NCBI GenBank assembly: GCA_040003205.1
Contig: JBDUDA010000048.1
Location: forward strand, 1-14,213
Length of the DNA: 14,213 nucleotides
Direction: 5' to 3'
Origin: JALYIM01 sp040003205
Lineage (GTDB): Bacteria > Acidobacteriota > Terriglobia > Terriglobales > Acidobacteriaceae
Below are positions 1 through 8,401 of the stretch, piece after piece. Made by a program: the position numbers and the translations under genes. Under the pieces are notes generated by a model. That model did not search any database, was not told the origin of the DNA, and saw nothing but the letters and a program-made list of their open reading frames with translations. Each line of letters begins with the position of its first letter. Position 1 is the stretch's first letter.

Positions 1-298
1 TCAGGCCCAGGTGGATATTCCGAAGCCTATCCGCGCGCCCCGGCCTGGTCCCGTTGCGCCGCAACCCGCGCCGGGCCCACCGCCTCCACCTCCGATCAAC
101 TTGAAATTCTTTGGATTCGCCAACAAGCCGGGCGAACCAAAGAAGGTTTTCCTTTCACAGGGCGAGGATGTATTCATCGCAGCGGAAGGTGACATTGTTG
201 ACCGGAGATACAGAGTGTTGCGCATCTCTCCGGTTTCAGTAGAAGTGGAAGATGTATTGAACAGTAACCGGCAGAGCATTCCACTTACACAGGGATAG
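1..298 (+). CDS. C-terminal fragment of a Pro-rich, probably periplasmic secretion/pilus-associated protein (5' end outside window)
   Basis: The reading frame is open from the first full codon (position 2) to TAG at 296-298, so the gene begins upstream. About 99 residues are visible. A Pro/Ala/Gly-rich linker with a run of six prolines (around residues 20-32) is followed by a compact region of about 65 residues containing GFANKPGEPKKVFLSQGED and VDRRYRVLRISPVSVEVED. This pattern of a proline linker plus a small beta-rich domain resembles the periplasmic domains of GspC/PilP-type proteins of type II secretion and type IV pilus systems, and the next gene is a pseudopilin, which fits. The family assignment is inferred from general resemblance, not from a diagnostic motif. 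A GTG at 11 is possible as a start, but the open frame before it makes a partial gene more likely. Confidence 0.6.
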   Translation, partial: QAQVDIPKPIRAPRPGPVAPQPAPGPPPPPPINLKFFGFANKPGEPKKVFLSQGEDVFIAAEGDIVDRRYRVLRISPVSVEVEDVLNSNRQSIPLTQG

Positions 299-352
299 AA
301 AGCGCACACGGCGCTAAAGCATTTTGAGAAGTGAACTCTCTTGTTGATCCAT

Positions 353-1303
353 ATGGCCCACGTGCGATCTTCGCAGCTACCGACTTCGAGACGTTCTGAG
401 CGGGGTTACATCCTGCTTACGATGATCCTTTTCGTTGCCCTGCTGGCTATCGCAGCGGCGGCCATTGCGCCTTCGATAGTCTTCCAGGCGAAACGCGACC
501 GTGAAGAAGAGCTGGTTCATCGCGGCGTGCAGTATTCCCGTGCGGTTCGGGCCTACTACAAAAAATTAGGACGCTATCCGACCCGGCTTGAGGATTTGGA
601 AAGCGCCAACCATTTGCGTTTTCTGCGCAAGCGCTACAAAGACCCGGTTACCGGACAGGATTTTAAGATTCTCCACCAGCAGGACGTGCAGATGGCCTTC
701 AACTCTGGTGCCGCGGCAAACCTCGCGGGCGCCGCTGCGACGGGGGCAGGCGTGAATTCGGTTGCGCAAAGATTGGGTGGTCAGACAGCTCTGCTGGCGG
801 CCGCGTCGCAAATGCAAGCGGGCGCCGCACAATCCGGTGTTGATGTGAATTCCAATCCCACACCCCAGCCAGATGATTCTGCGCCCGATCCATCCAACTC
901 AGGGCAATCCGGTACAGGCCTGGCAAATTCAGGGCAGAACAACCAGGGCCTTGGGAAACCGGGCTTGGCGAATTCAGGAAAACAGCCGTCAGGATTCGGT
1001 TCAGGTAACGCGGTTTATGGCGGCGGAGCGATTGTGGGGGTCGCGAGTACAAGCAAGCTCGCCACGATCCGTGCCTTCAATAAAAAAGACCATTACAATC
1101 AATGGCAATTTATCTACGATCCCACGACCGATCGCGGTGGTCTGGTAATGACTCCAAACCAACCGCCCTTGCAGAACGCCGTGGCACCCACCGGACAGCA
1201 GCCGCCAGGAGGGATTCCCAGTCCTATCGACGGTCCTACCAGCAAACCTCTCTCGCCTGGGGTGCAGGCCCAGCCGCCAGGGCAGGACAGTCCGCCGCAA
1301 TAA
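353..1303 (+). CDS. GspG-like type II secretion pseudopilin with low-complexity tail
   Basis: About 316 residues from ATG 353; TTG at 341 is an alternative start, and neither has a strong Shine-Dalgarno. A basic leader ending SERG is followed by YILLTMILFVALLAIAAAAI, a prepilin-like hydrophobic helix with a G/Y junction that a prepilin peptidase could cut. The usual Glu at mature position 5 is not present. The stretch KRDREEELVHRGVQYSRAVR and the YYKKLGRYPTRLEDLE and KDPVTGQDF segments match the core of GspG-like pseudopilins. The middle (about 160-225) is rich in Gly, Asn, Ser and Gln and repeats GLANSG twice. A conserved-looking block IRAFNKKDHYNQWQFIYDP precedes a Pro/Gln-rich end. It is much longer than ordinary GspG (about 140 residues). 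Its position just after a PilP/GspC-like fragment suggests a secretion or pilus gene cluster. The product should be an inner-membrane/periplasmic pseudopilin. Confidence 0.7.
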   Translation: MAHVRSSQLPTSRRSERGYILLTMILFVALLAIAAAAIAPSIVFQAKRDREEELVHRGVQYSRAVRAYYKKLGRYPTRLEDLESANHLRFLRKRYKDPVTGQDFKILHQQDVQMAFNSGAAANLAGAAATGAGVNSVAQRLGGQTALLAAASQMQAGAAQSGVDVNSNPTPQPDDSAPDPSNSGQSGTGLANSGQNNQGLGKPGLANSGKQPSGFGSGNAVYGGGAIVGVASTSKLATIRAFNKKDHYNQWQFIYDPTTDRGGLVMTPNQPPLQNAVAPTGQQPPGGIPSPIDGPTSKPLSPGVQAQPPGQDSPPQ

Positions 1304-1331
1304 CTTCAGGAAATTTGATGGGTAGTGGCGG

Positions 1332-2681
1332 TTAGTTTTGTCCGGGGATTTCGGGCATCGCGTTTTGCAGCAAAGTCCAGTCCTTAACTACATCACTCTC
1401 CGTTGTCCTCGCGCCTGCTCCGGAACTGAGTTCTTCTCGCAACCGCGCAGCGATGAGCTTTTGCGCCAGCGGAGAAACTTTGTTGTCATCCAGAATATTG
1501 CTGCGGGCCACGCGTACGTCCACCACCCTGGCACCGACTTTGAGTTGTAAGACTGGTTTACCCGAATCATCGAGACCCGGCATTGCGGCCGCCTCCAGGT
1601 GATGCCAGTCCTTTTCGTATGGCGCGCCAACAACCGACCGCTTCTCACGCGCCATAAGAAGATCCAGTTGCGCCTGATATGAACGTTTCCGCGCGTTATT
1701 CAGCGGAGATTCCAGGTCGTGCTGCGCATTCATGATCATGGCATGTTTTGCTGGATCGAAGCGTCCTCCACCGAAGTATGCGACCGCCAGAGACCCGGCG
1801 AATATCGGATGAAAAGCAGCCAAAGGTAGCAAATATTTTTTCGACTTAACCACCGACTCGATTACCCCATGCACAGCAGTGCCGCGAGGCCCCGCACCCG
1901 GCACCTGCGGAATGACGAACGACGTAGAACTCAGCTCCGGATGTCGGACGCTGTATTTGACCAGTGATTTCGCCATCTGCTTCGGCGTCGCGATTCCCAT
2001 GTCCACGATGATGTTTCGACGAAGCGCTTTGGGATGGTAGAAATTAATGACTTGGCGCGCAAAATCGGCGCAATTGCTGGACAACGGTTTGTACCGGGCG
2101 CGATTTGGATGCGAGTTGTATTGGCGAATTAACTCGTCGTCTTGCTGCTCGCTGGTCTCGATATTAAAGCCGTAAATCGTGCGGTCGTACGACGACCCCG
2201 CGAGTTGCACCCAATTCCCTTCCGGAGTTTCCCCATTGGTGCCGTCGGGGGCAATCTTCAGCAGGTATTGACGCCGGTACTGGTTCCGCAAAAAGGCTAC
2301 CAGCTTAGGATCGGAATATAAAGGAACGTCGTCCACAGTGTTAACAGCATAAAGATATGGAATCAGCGGGATGGCGATCCAATCGTATCCGCCAATCCCG
2401 TTGTAGCGGCTGATTACCGCGCCGGCTTCATCGGGAGCACAGCGCCGCAATGTTAGCGGCGAAGCGGCGCACACCCGCGAAAGGTAGACGGCTGAATGTC
2501 CGGTGGCGTTGAAGGCGCCGAGGTGGCCGTAGGGCTCTGCGAGTAGCAAGGTCGCGCTGGCGTGCGCAAAACCCACATTCCAAAACAAAGACAACAACAA
2601 AGCCGAAGCCATGACAGCGGTTCTCAAAAACCTTTGGCTAGCAAACTTTGCGGAGTTCAACTTTTTCATTCTGTTTGGCAT
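1332..2681 (-). CDS. secreted protein with putative permuted papain-like (NlpC/P60-type) His...Cys domain
   Basis: 449 residues, convergent with the pseudopilin gene (28 bp between stops). The N-terminus is a signal peptide: basic residues (MPNRMKKLN, then SQRFLR), a hydrophobic core AVMASALLLSLFWNVGFA and a likely cut near AHASA (about 39-43), so export is expected. The mature protein starts with a His motif, ATGHSAVYL (His62), and later has SSNCADFARQVINFY (Cys204). His before Cys in this sequence context is the order found in circularly permuted NlpC/P60 and papain-fold proteins such as YiiX-type amidases, so a cell-wall or lipid-directed thiol hydrolase is a reasonable inference. A second hydrophobic stretch near YLLPLAAFHPIFAGSLAVAY may pack on a membrane. 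The C-terminal third is charged and helical-looking with no motif I recognise. No strong ribosome site precedes either ATG (2681 or 2669). Real function unknown. Confidence 0.75.
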   Translation of the reverse strand: MPNRMKKLNSAKFASQRFLRTAVMASALLLSLFWNVGFAHASATLLLAEPYGHLGAFNATGHSAVYLSRVCAASPLTLRRCAPDEAGAVISRYNGIGGYDWIAIPLIPYLYAVNTVDDVPLYSDPKLVAFLRNQYRRQYLLKIAPDGTNGETPEGNWVQLAGSSYDRTIYGFNIETSEQQDDELIRQYNSHPNRARYKPLSSNCADFARQVINFYHPKALRRNIIVDMGIATPKQMAKSLVKYSVRHPELSSTSFVIPQVPGAGPRGTAVHGVIESVVKSKKYLLPLAAFHPIFAGSLAVAYFGGGRFDPAKHAMIMNAQHDLESPLNNARKRSYQAQLDLLMAREKRSVVGAPYEKDWHHLEAAAMPGLDDSGKPVLQLKVGARVVDVRVARSNILDDNKVSPLAQKLIAARLREELSSGAGARTTESDVVKDWTLLQNAMPEIPGQN

Positions 2682-2803
2682 TGCGGAATTAGAGACAATT
2701 CAAGAGATCGCTTCCCGCCGGGAACTGAACCCATGTTTTAAATCTTAGTTGCGACCGCCGGCAGGTGCGAGTTACCCCCGTACCTGTTCGTGACCCGGAT
2801 CTA

Positions 2804-3008
2804 TGCAGGTGGGCAGTGGCTCAATTTCAAAATAACCTGTCATCTCGACCGGAGTCGTGGCTTCGCGCAGCGAAGACACCGCGGAGTGGAGAGACCTGCT
2901 TTTCCCCCGTCTAACAGCAGGTCTCTCGACTCCGCAAAGCCAAGCGGCTTGGTTTCGCTCGAGATGACAACCTTCGGTTGTAGCTTTTGAATTGAGCCAC
3001 TACCTGCA
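2804..3008. repeat. nested inverted-repeat (MITE/REP-like) intergenic element
   Basis: Three nested arm pairs are visible. The outer arms are 2804-2829 (TGCAGGTGGGCAGTGGCTCA, then ATTTC) and 2984-3008, whose complement reads TGCAGGTAGTGGCTCAATTC. The middle arms are TGTCATCTCGA at 2838-2848 and its exact complement TCGAGATGACA at 2959-2969. The inner arms are 2881-2900 and 2916-2935, which match at 19 of 20 positions with a 15-base loop. A small perfect hairpin, CTTCGC-GCA-GCGAAG, lies in the left half. The whole could fold into one long cruciform or RNA hairpin. There is no transposase gene, so this is either a non-autonomous mobile element or a dispersed extragenic palindrome. An apparent 66-codon reading frame across it has no coding character. 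Confidence 0.75.
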
Positions 3009-3331
3009 GGTGATGCGAGTGGCTTTTGGATGCCATTTCATGCTGAAGTGTCATTAGAGAAATAAAATATGCGAGCACGGCTGCCAATGCCGCAAAACAA
3101 AACTTTCTCGTAATGATGGTCTTCAAATTTGAGCAGTGGGGTGAATCCTTACTTGCTTCGGCTTCATCCCATTCACTGATCGGAATTGCATTGATTTCTT
3201 CTCGAAGACACAGCCCCGCGACGGCACAGCGCATCGGAAGTTGTTAAACTTGCAGCATAAATCGTCGCGACTGCCCGACGATGTGGATAAAGGTTTAATA
3301 GCGAGCAGTGCAGTAATGAGAAAGGTTTCCC
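3009..3331. other. intergenic region upstream of the tkt operon
   Basis: This is the remainder of the 650-bp gap between the divergent secreted-protein gene and tkt, and it should contain the operon promoter. I found no convincing -35/-10 pair. Visible elements are the hairpin at 3261-3282, a direct repeat AAAGGTTT at 3289-3296 and 3321-3328, and AT-rich patches (CATAAA at 3256, TTTAAT at 3294) that could serve as -10 boxes but lack a matching -35. The second AAAGG (3321-3325) sits 6 bases before the tkt ATG and is its likely ribosome site. An opposite-strand frame here encodes a short hydrophobic segment but looks accidental. Confidence 0.5.
3261..3282 (+). promoter_or_regulatory. inverted repeat / hairpin in the tkt leader
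   Basis: ATCGTCG (3261-3267) and CGACGAT (3276-3282) are exact complements around an 8-base loop. The 8-bp perfect palindrome GTCGCGAC (3264-3271) overlaps the left arm. The repeat lies about 50 bp before the tkt start codon, where an operator or leader hairpin of a pathway-wide operon would be expected. No T-run follows, so it does not look like a terminator. The regulatory role is inferred from position only. Confidence 0.3.
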
Positions 3332-5413
3332 ATGGTGGTGAGTGAAAGTTCGTTGACGAAGCAGCAATTGGATTTGCTAAGTATCAACACTATCCGCACG
3401 CTGGCGATTGATGGTGTGCAGCAGGCGAACTCCGGGCATCCGGGAGCGCCTATGGCGCTGGCTCCCGTTGCATATTGCCTGTGGCAGCAATTTTTGCGCT
3501 TCGATCCCGCAGATCCGGTCTGGCCGAATCGCGACCGCTTCGTTCTTTCCAACGGACACGCCTCCATGCTTCTCTACGCGATGCTGTTCTTGGCGGAAGT
3601 TCGCGGCATCAATCCTGAATACGAGAAGATCAGCGAGTTTGCAATCACGCTGGATGACATCAAACATTTTCGTCAGGCCGGAAGCAGAACCCCGGGCCAC
3701 CCCGAATATCGCATGACCGCCGGCGTCGAAACTACCACGGGGCCGCTGGGACAAGGCATCGGCAACAGCGTGGGCATGGCGATGGCTTCCAAGTGGCTGG
3801 GAGCGCGTTATAACCGTCCCGGTTTCGAAATTTTTGATTACAACATTTATGCAATCTGCGGCGACGGAGATCTGATGGAAGGCGTGGGCAGCGAGGCTGC
3901 GTCTCTTGCGGGCCACTTGAAACTTCCTAATCTCTGCTGGATTTACGACAACAATCACGTAACACTCGACGGACCTGCCAGCTTGTCATTCAGCGAGGAC
4001 GTCAGTAAACGTTTTGAAGGTTACAAGTGGAATGTGGTTCATGTCACCGATGCCAACGATCTCGGTCAGTTGTCGAAAGCCTATGAAACGTTCCTGGAGA
4101 CAAAGGACCGTCCAACACTGATCGTCGTGAATAGTCATATTGGATATGGCTCCCCTAACAAGCAGGACAAGAGCGCCGCGCACGGCGAGCCGCTGGGCCC
4201 CGACGAGGTCAAGCTGGCGAAGAAATTTTACGACTGGCCGGAAGACGCGAAGTTCCTTGTGCCGGACGGCGTGCTGGATTCTTTCCGTCAGGGCATAGGC
4301 AAACGTGGACATGAACTGCAAGCTTCATGGAAGAAACTTTTTGCGGATTACAGCAAGCAGAACCCTGAACTGGCCGAGCAAATCAATCGCATGCAGCGGC
4401 GCGAGCTGCCCGATGGCTGGGACAAGAATCTGCCGACGTTTCCTGCCGATGCAAAGGGCGTGGCGACCCGCGAGAGTTCCGGCAAGATCATCAGCCTTCT
4501 GGGAGAGAGCATTCCCTGGCTGGTTGGTGGATCGGCTGATCTCGCTACCTCGACGAAAGCTGTTCTTAAATCCGAAAATGCCGGAGATTTTCAGGCGAAC
4601 AATTACGCCGGACGCAACCTGCATTTCGGCGTGCGCGAACATGCGATGGGCGCGGCTGTAAACGGTCTGGCGGTATCCAAGCTGAGGGCCTATGGCGGGA
4701 CATTTTTTAATTTCAGTGATTACATGCGGCCCAGCATCCGGCTGGCTGCGCTCATGGAGCTTCCCTGCATCTTCATCTACACTCACGACTCGATCGGACT
4801 GGGAGAAGATGGTCCTACCCACCAGCCGGTGGAGCAACTAGCCTCCCTGCGCGCGGTTCCGGGGCTGATCGTCATGCGTCCCGCGGACGCGAATGAGGTT
4901 GTGGAAGCGTGGAAAGTCATCGTGCAGCTCAAGCACGAGCCGGTGGCGTTAGTTTTGAGCCGGCAGAATTTGCCAACCTTTGATCGCACGAAATATGGCT
5001 CTGCATCGGGAGTGGCGAAAGGCGCCTACATTCTTGCGGACGCCGCCAACGGCAAGCCTCAGGTCATCCTTATGGGAACGGGTAGCGAAGTTTCACTATG
5101 TATTCAGGCTTACGAAAAACTGACTGCTGAAGGAATCGGCGCGAGAGTAGTCAGCATGCCTTCCTGGGAGATATTTGAGAAGCAGGACGCGTCATATCGT
5201 GACAAAGTTTTCCCGCCGGAAATAAAGGCGCGGGTCTCAGTAGAGCAGGCCGCGACCTTCGGATGGTCGCAATACGTTGGTTCCACCGGAAAGACAATAG
5301 GCATGCACACCTTCGGGTCGTCTGCCCCATTGAAGGATTTACTGAACAAGTTTGGATTCGAGCCCGACAAAGTGGTCGAAGCGGCCAAAGAAACGATCGC
5401 GAAATCAAAATAG
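3332..5413 (+). CDS. tkt: transketolase
   Basis: 693 residues, a normal length for bacterial transketolase. It is a cytosolic, thiamine diphosphate and Mg-dependent enzyme that moves two-carbon ketol units between xylulose-5-phosphate and ribose-5-phosphate or erythrose-4-phosphate. Visible landmarks: the N-terminal signature around QANSGHPGAPM (His36), TTGPLGQGIGNSVGMA (135-150), the diphosphate-binding motif GDGDLMEG (177-184) paired with YDNNHVTLDG (205-214), SAAHGEP with a substrate-contacting His (284), the pyrimidine-domain FGVREHAMG with the cofactor-activating Glu436, and THDSIGLGEDGPTHQPVEQ (484 on). The ATG at 3332 is preceded by GAGAAAGG at 6-base spacing. It is the first gene of the sugar-phosphate cluster, with tal-pgi starting 49 bp after its TAG stop. 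All key residues are present, so an active enzyme is expected. Confidence 0.97.
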   Translation: MVVSESSLTKQQLDLLSINTIRTLAIDGVQQANSGHPGAPMALAPVAYCLWQQFLRFDPADPVWPNRDRFVLSNGHASMLLYAMLFLAEVRGINPEYEKISEFAITLDDIKHFRQAGSRTPGHPEYRMTAGVETTTGPLGQGIGNSVGMAMASKWLGARYNRPGFEIFDYNIYAICGDGDLMEGVGSEAASLAGHLKLPNLCWIYDNNHVTLDGPASLSFSEDVSKRFEGYKWNVVHVTDANDLGQLSKAYETFLETKDRPTLIVVNSHIGYGSPNKQDKSAAHGEPLGPDEVKLAKKFYDWPEDAKFLVPDGVLDSFRQGIGKRGHELQASWKKLFADYSKQNPELAEQINRMQRRELPDGWDKNLPTFPADAKGVATRESSGKIISLLGESIPWLVGGSADLATSTKAVLKSENAGDFQANNYAGRNLHFGVREHAMGAAVNGLAVSKLRAYGGTFFNFSDYMRPSIRLAALMELPCIFIYTHDSIGLGEDGPTHQPVEQLASLRAVPGLIVMRPADANEVVEAWKVIVQLKHEPVALVLSRQNLPTFDRTKYGSASGVAKGAYILADAANGKPQVILMGTGSEVSLCIQAYEKLTAEGIGARVVSMPSWEIFEKQDASYRDKVFPPEIKARVSVEQAATFGWSQYVGSTGKTIGMHTFGSSAPLKDLLNKFGFEPDKVVEAAKETIAKSK

Positions 5414-5462
5414 TTTTGTCCGCCGCTAACGCGGCCGAGAGATCGGAAATAGGAGAATTATT

Positions 5463-8360
5463 ATGCAGCCCACCGGAATCCTGGAAACCGCCAAAGCCAC
5501 CAATCCATTAAAAGATCTCCTAACGTTTGGGCAGTCGGTTTGGCTGGATTACATTCGCCGAAACCTGATCACCAGCGGAGAACTCAAGCGACTGGTTGAA
5601 GAAGATGGCCTGCGCGGCATGACTTCAAATCCCGCCATTTTTGAAAAGGCGATTGCCGGCAGCACCGACTATTCCGACATCCTGAAATCGCTTCGATCGA
5701 AGTCAGATCTGGATGCCAAGGCACGTTATGAAATTCTTGCCATCCGGGACATTCAGGATGCCGCTGACTTGCTGCGTCCGGTATATGACAGCTCGAAGAA
5801 GCGCGACGGATACGTCAGCCTGGAAGTTTCTCCCTACCTCGCGCGCGATACAGAGAACACTCTTATCGAAGCCCGCAGGTTGTGGAAGGAAGTGAACCGT
5901 CCCAATGTGATGATCAAAGTCCCCGGCACTACCGAGGGAATTCCCGCCTTCCAGCAACTGATTAGCGAAGGCATCAACATCAACGTCACGCTTCTCTTCT
6001 CGCAGGAAGTTTACGAGAAAGTCGGGCAGGCTTACATCGCTGGTCTGGAGAAACTCGCTGCCACCGGCGCGGACATCGGCGGCGTGGCGAGCGTTGCCAG
6101 CTTCTTCATTAGTCGGATTGACAGCGCAATCGAAGCTTTGGTCGCCGCCAAACTCAAGACTGCGAAGACAGAAAAAGAGCAGGAACAGCTAAAAAGTCTC
6201 GATGGCAAAGTTGCCATTGCAAACGGCAAGCTGGCCTACGAAAGTTATCAGCATATTTTCAGCGGAGATCGCTGGCAGAAGATTGCGGCAACAAACGCTC
6301 AGACGCAACGCGTGCTATGGGCCAGCACCAGCACGAAGAATCCGGCTTATAGCGACGTTCTTTACGTGGAAGAGATGATCGGTCCCGACACCGTCAACAC
6401 TATTCCTCCCGCCACTCTGGAAGCCTTCCGCGATCACGGCAAGCCGCGCGAGAGTCTCACAGAGAATGTTGACGCTGCCCGCCGCACTATGGAAACCGTC
6501 AAGGAAGTCGGCATCTCGATGAAGGAAGTCACAGACAAATTGACCGACGATGGCGTCAAGCAATTTGCCGACGCCTTTGACAAGCTTCTGGAAGCGGTCG
6601 AGAAGAGTTCGAAAGCCGAAACTACTCCGAAGATCAGCAAGCAGAGTTACAAGCTGCCAGAAGACTTGGGGAAAGCGGTTAAAACAAATGTTGATGACTG
6701 GCGCTCCACCGGAAAAGTGCGCAGGCTGTGGCAGCGCGACGCCTCCCTCTGGACTGGCACCGACGAATCCAACTGGCTAAGCTGGCTGAGTATTACCGAA
6801 GACCAGATCGCGAAACTTGCCGACTTCAAGCGCCTCGCAGATGAAGTAAAGGGCGGAGCGTATACCGATATTCTCCTGCTCGGCATGGGCGGATCGAGTC
6901 TCGGCCCCGAAGTGCTGGAGAAAACCTTCGGCCACATCGCTAATTTTCCGCAACTGCATGTGCTCGATTCGACAGACCCCGCGCAGATCAAAGCCTTCGA
7001 AAAACAAATCAATCTCGCGAAGACTCTCTTTGTTGTCTCCAGCAAATCTGGTAGCACGCTCGAGCCCAACATCTACAAGCAATATTTCTTCGAACGCGTG
7101 GAGCAGACGTTGGGAGCCGACAAGGCAGGCAGCCGCTTCATCGCGATCACCGATCCGGGTTCGAAGATGCAGAAGGTCGCGGAGGCTGACAAATTCCTCC
7201 ACACATTCTTTGGAGTGGCCAGCATCGGCGGACGGTACTCAGTGCTTTCAAATTTCGGAATCGTACCCGCCGCATTGATGGGACTGGATGTCGGTAACTT
7301 TCTTGATCGCACGCACGACATGGTGGAAGCCTGCGCGGCCTCAGTCGCGGTGCAGGAAAATCCGGCCGCCCTCCTTGGCATCGTCATGGGGACGGCCGCA
7401 AAACATGGCCGCGACAAGATCACAATTATCACTTCGCCTGGAATTTCAGACCTGGGCGCCTGGTTGGAGCAACTTATCGCGGAGTCCACGGGCAAACTGG
7501 GCAAAGGAATCGTCCCGGTTGATCGCGAGAATTTAGCTTCGCCAGACGTGTACGGTAAAGACCGCCTGTTCGCCTATCTGCGACTCGATTCCGCGCCGGA
7601 CAAAGATCAAGACACAAAAGTGGACACGCTCGAAAAGGCCGGGCATCCGGTTGTGCGAATTTCTCTGGGAGATATTTACGATCTTGGACAGGAATTTTTC
7701 CGCTGGGAAGTCGCCACCGCGATAGCGGGATCGATCCTCGGCATCAACGCTTTCAATCAACCTGATGTGGAAGCCAGCAAAATTGCCACAAGAGAATTGA
7801 CGGAGGCTTACGAAAAGACCGGCTCCCTCCCCGTAGAAAAGCCTCTTTTCGAAGATAGTAAAACCGGAATAAAGCTTTTTACCGATCCGAAGAATACCGA
7901 TGCCTTGAGCAAATCCGTCGGAAACCACAAGTCTCTTGTCGGTTATCTGCGCGCGCATCTTAGTCGCATCGCAGAAGGCGACTACTTCGCTGTGCTCGCC
8001 TACATTGAGATGAACGATGCGCACGAAGCGGAGTTGCAAAAAGGACGGCATGCGGTACGTGACAAAAAACATGTTGCCACCTGCCTCGGGTTCGGTCCGC
8101 GCTTCCTGCACTCCACCGGACAAGCTTATAAAGGTGGGCCCAACAGCGGCGTATTCCTGCAAGTGACCTGCGACGACGCGGTGGACTTCTCTGTCCCCGG
8201 ACAAAAGTATACTTTCGGAGTTGTAAAGGCGGCGCAGGCGCGGGGAGACTTTCAGGTCCTGATCGACCGCGGGCGGCGCGCGCTGCGAATTCATTTAGGC
8301 AAAGATTTAAAAGGTGATCTGACCAAACTTACCGCAGCGCTGACAGAAGCGTTGCGGTGA
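5463..8360 (+). CDS. tal-pgi: bifunctional transaldolase / glucose-6-phosphate isomerase fusion
   Basis: 965 residues carrying two complete enzymes in one chain. Residues 1-385 are transaldolase: WLDYIRRNLI, RGMTSNPAIFEKAI (51-64), and MIKVPGTTEGIPA with the Schiff-base Lys152, then ININVTLLFS (171-180). Residues 395-965 are phosphoglucose isomerase: LLLGMGGSSLGPE (471-483), VSSKSGSTLEP (525-535), ASIGGRYSVLSNFG (586-599), GQEFFRWEVATAIAG, and the C-terminal GPRFLHSTGQAYKGGP with the ring-opening Lys near 890. The linker at 380-395 (SSKAETTPKISKQ) is short and polar. Transaldolase produces fructose-6-phosphate, and the fused isomerase returns it to glucose-6-phosphate. The fusion is a known arrangement in some bacteria. 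AGGAGA lies about 7 bases before the ATG. No frame disruption was seen, and catalytic residues of both halves are intact. Confidence 0.95.
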   Translation: MQPTGILETAKATNPLKDLLTFGQSVWLDYIRRNLITSGELKRLVEEDGLRGMTSNPAIFEKAIAGSTDYSDILKSLRSKSDLDAKARYEILAIRDIQDAADLLRPVYDSSKKRDGYVSLEVSPYLARDTENTLIEARRLWKEVNRPNVMIKVPGTTEGIPAFQQLISEGININVTLLFSQEVYEKVGQAYIAGLEKLAATGADIGGVASVASFFISRIDSAIEALVAAKLKTAKTEKEQEQLKSLDGKVAIANGKLAYESYQHIFSGDRWQKIAATNAQTQRVLWASTSTKNPAYSDVLYVEEMIGPDTVNTIPPATLEAFRDHGKPRESLTENVDAARRTMETVKEVGISMKEVTDKLTDDGVKQFADAFDKLLEAVEKSSKAETTPKISKQSYKLPEDLGKAVKTNVDDWRSTGKVRRLWQRDASLWTGTDESNWLSWLSITEDQIAKLADFKRLADEVKGGAYTDILLLGMGGSSLGPEVLEKTFGHIANFPQLHVLDSTDPAQIKAFEKQINLAKTLFVVSSKSGSTLEPNIYKQYFFERVEQTLGADKAGSRFIAITDPGSKMQKVAEADKFLHTFFGVASIGGRYSVLSNFGIVPAALMGLDVGNFLDRTHDMVEACAASVAVQENPAALLGIVMGTAAKHGRDKITIITSPGISDLGAWLEQLIAESTGKLGKGIVPVDRENLASPDVYGKDRLFAYLRLDSAPDKDQDTKVDTLEKAGHPVVRISLGDIYDLGQEFFRWEVATAIAGSILGINAFNQPDVEASKIATRELTEAYEKTGSLPVEKPLFEDSKTGIKLFTDPKNTDALSKSVGNHKSLVGYLRAHLSRIAEGDYFAVLAYIEMNDAHEAELQKGRHAVRDKKHVATCLGFGPRFLHSTGQAYKGGPNSGVFLQVTCDDAVDFSVPGQKYTFGVVKAAQARGDFQVLIDRGRRALRIHLGKDLKGDLTKLTAALTEALR

Positions 8361-8370
8361 ATTCCCTCTC

Positions 8371-8401
8371 ACGGTCAGTGACGTGCAGTACACTTGACCG
8401 T
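8371..8401 (+). promoter_or_regulatory. inverted repeat in the tal-pgi/gnd gap, possible operator or mRNA hairpin
   Basis: ACGGTCA-GTG (8371-8380) pairs with CAC-T-TGACCGT (8391-8401), a 10-bp stem with a single bulged T and a 10-base loop. No T-run follows, so it is not a normal terminator. The right arm contains TTGACC (8394-8399), a good -35 hexamer, but the only -10-like sequences downstream (GATTTA/TTTAAC near 8419-8426) are 19-21 bp away, so a promoter here is weak. It could be an operator for an internal promoter or an mRNA-stability hairpin within the operon. This 91-bp gap is the largest in the gene cluster. Confidence 0.35.

Noticed and set aside
2790..2990. Plus-strand open frame across the palindrome
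   Set aside because: It is made almost entirely of the repeat arms and has no coding character.
2911..3234. Minus-strand open frame (107 codons) with a hydrophobic segment
   Set aside because: Its 3' third is made of the inverted-repeat element, no ribosome site was seen, and the composition is not protein-like outside one hydrophobic stretch. A decayed small membrane protein is possible but unsupported.
3377..3958. Minus-strand open frame (193 codons) antisense to tkt
   Set aside because: It is a shadow of the transketolase N-terminal domain, with no ribosome site or recognisable protein features.
7533..8294. Long minus-strand open frame (253 codons) antisense to the pgi half
   Set aside because: It lies wholly inside a strongly conserved coding region on the other strand, shows no domain or motif, and reflects codon bias of the real gene.
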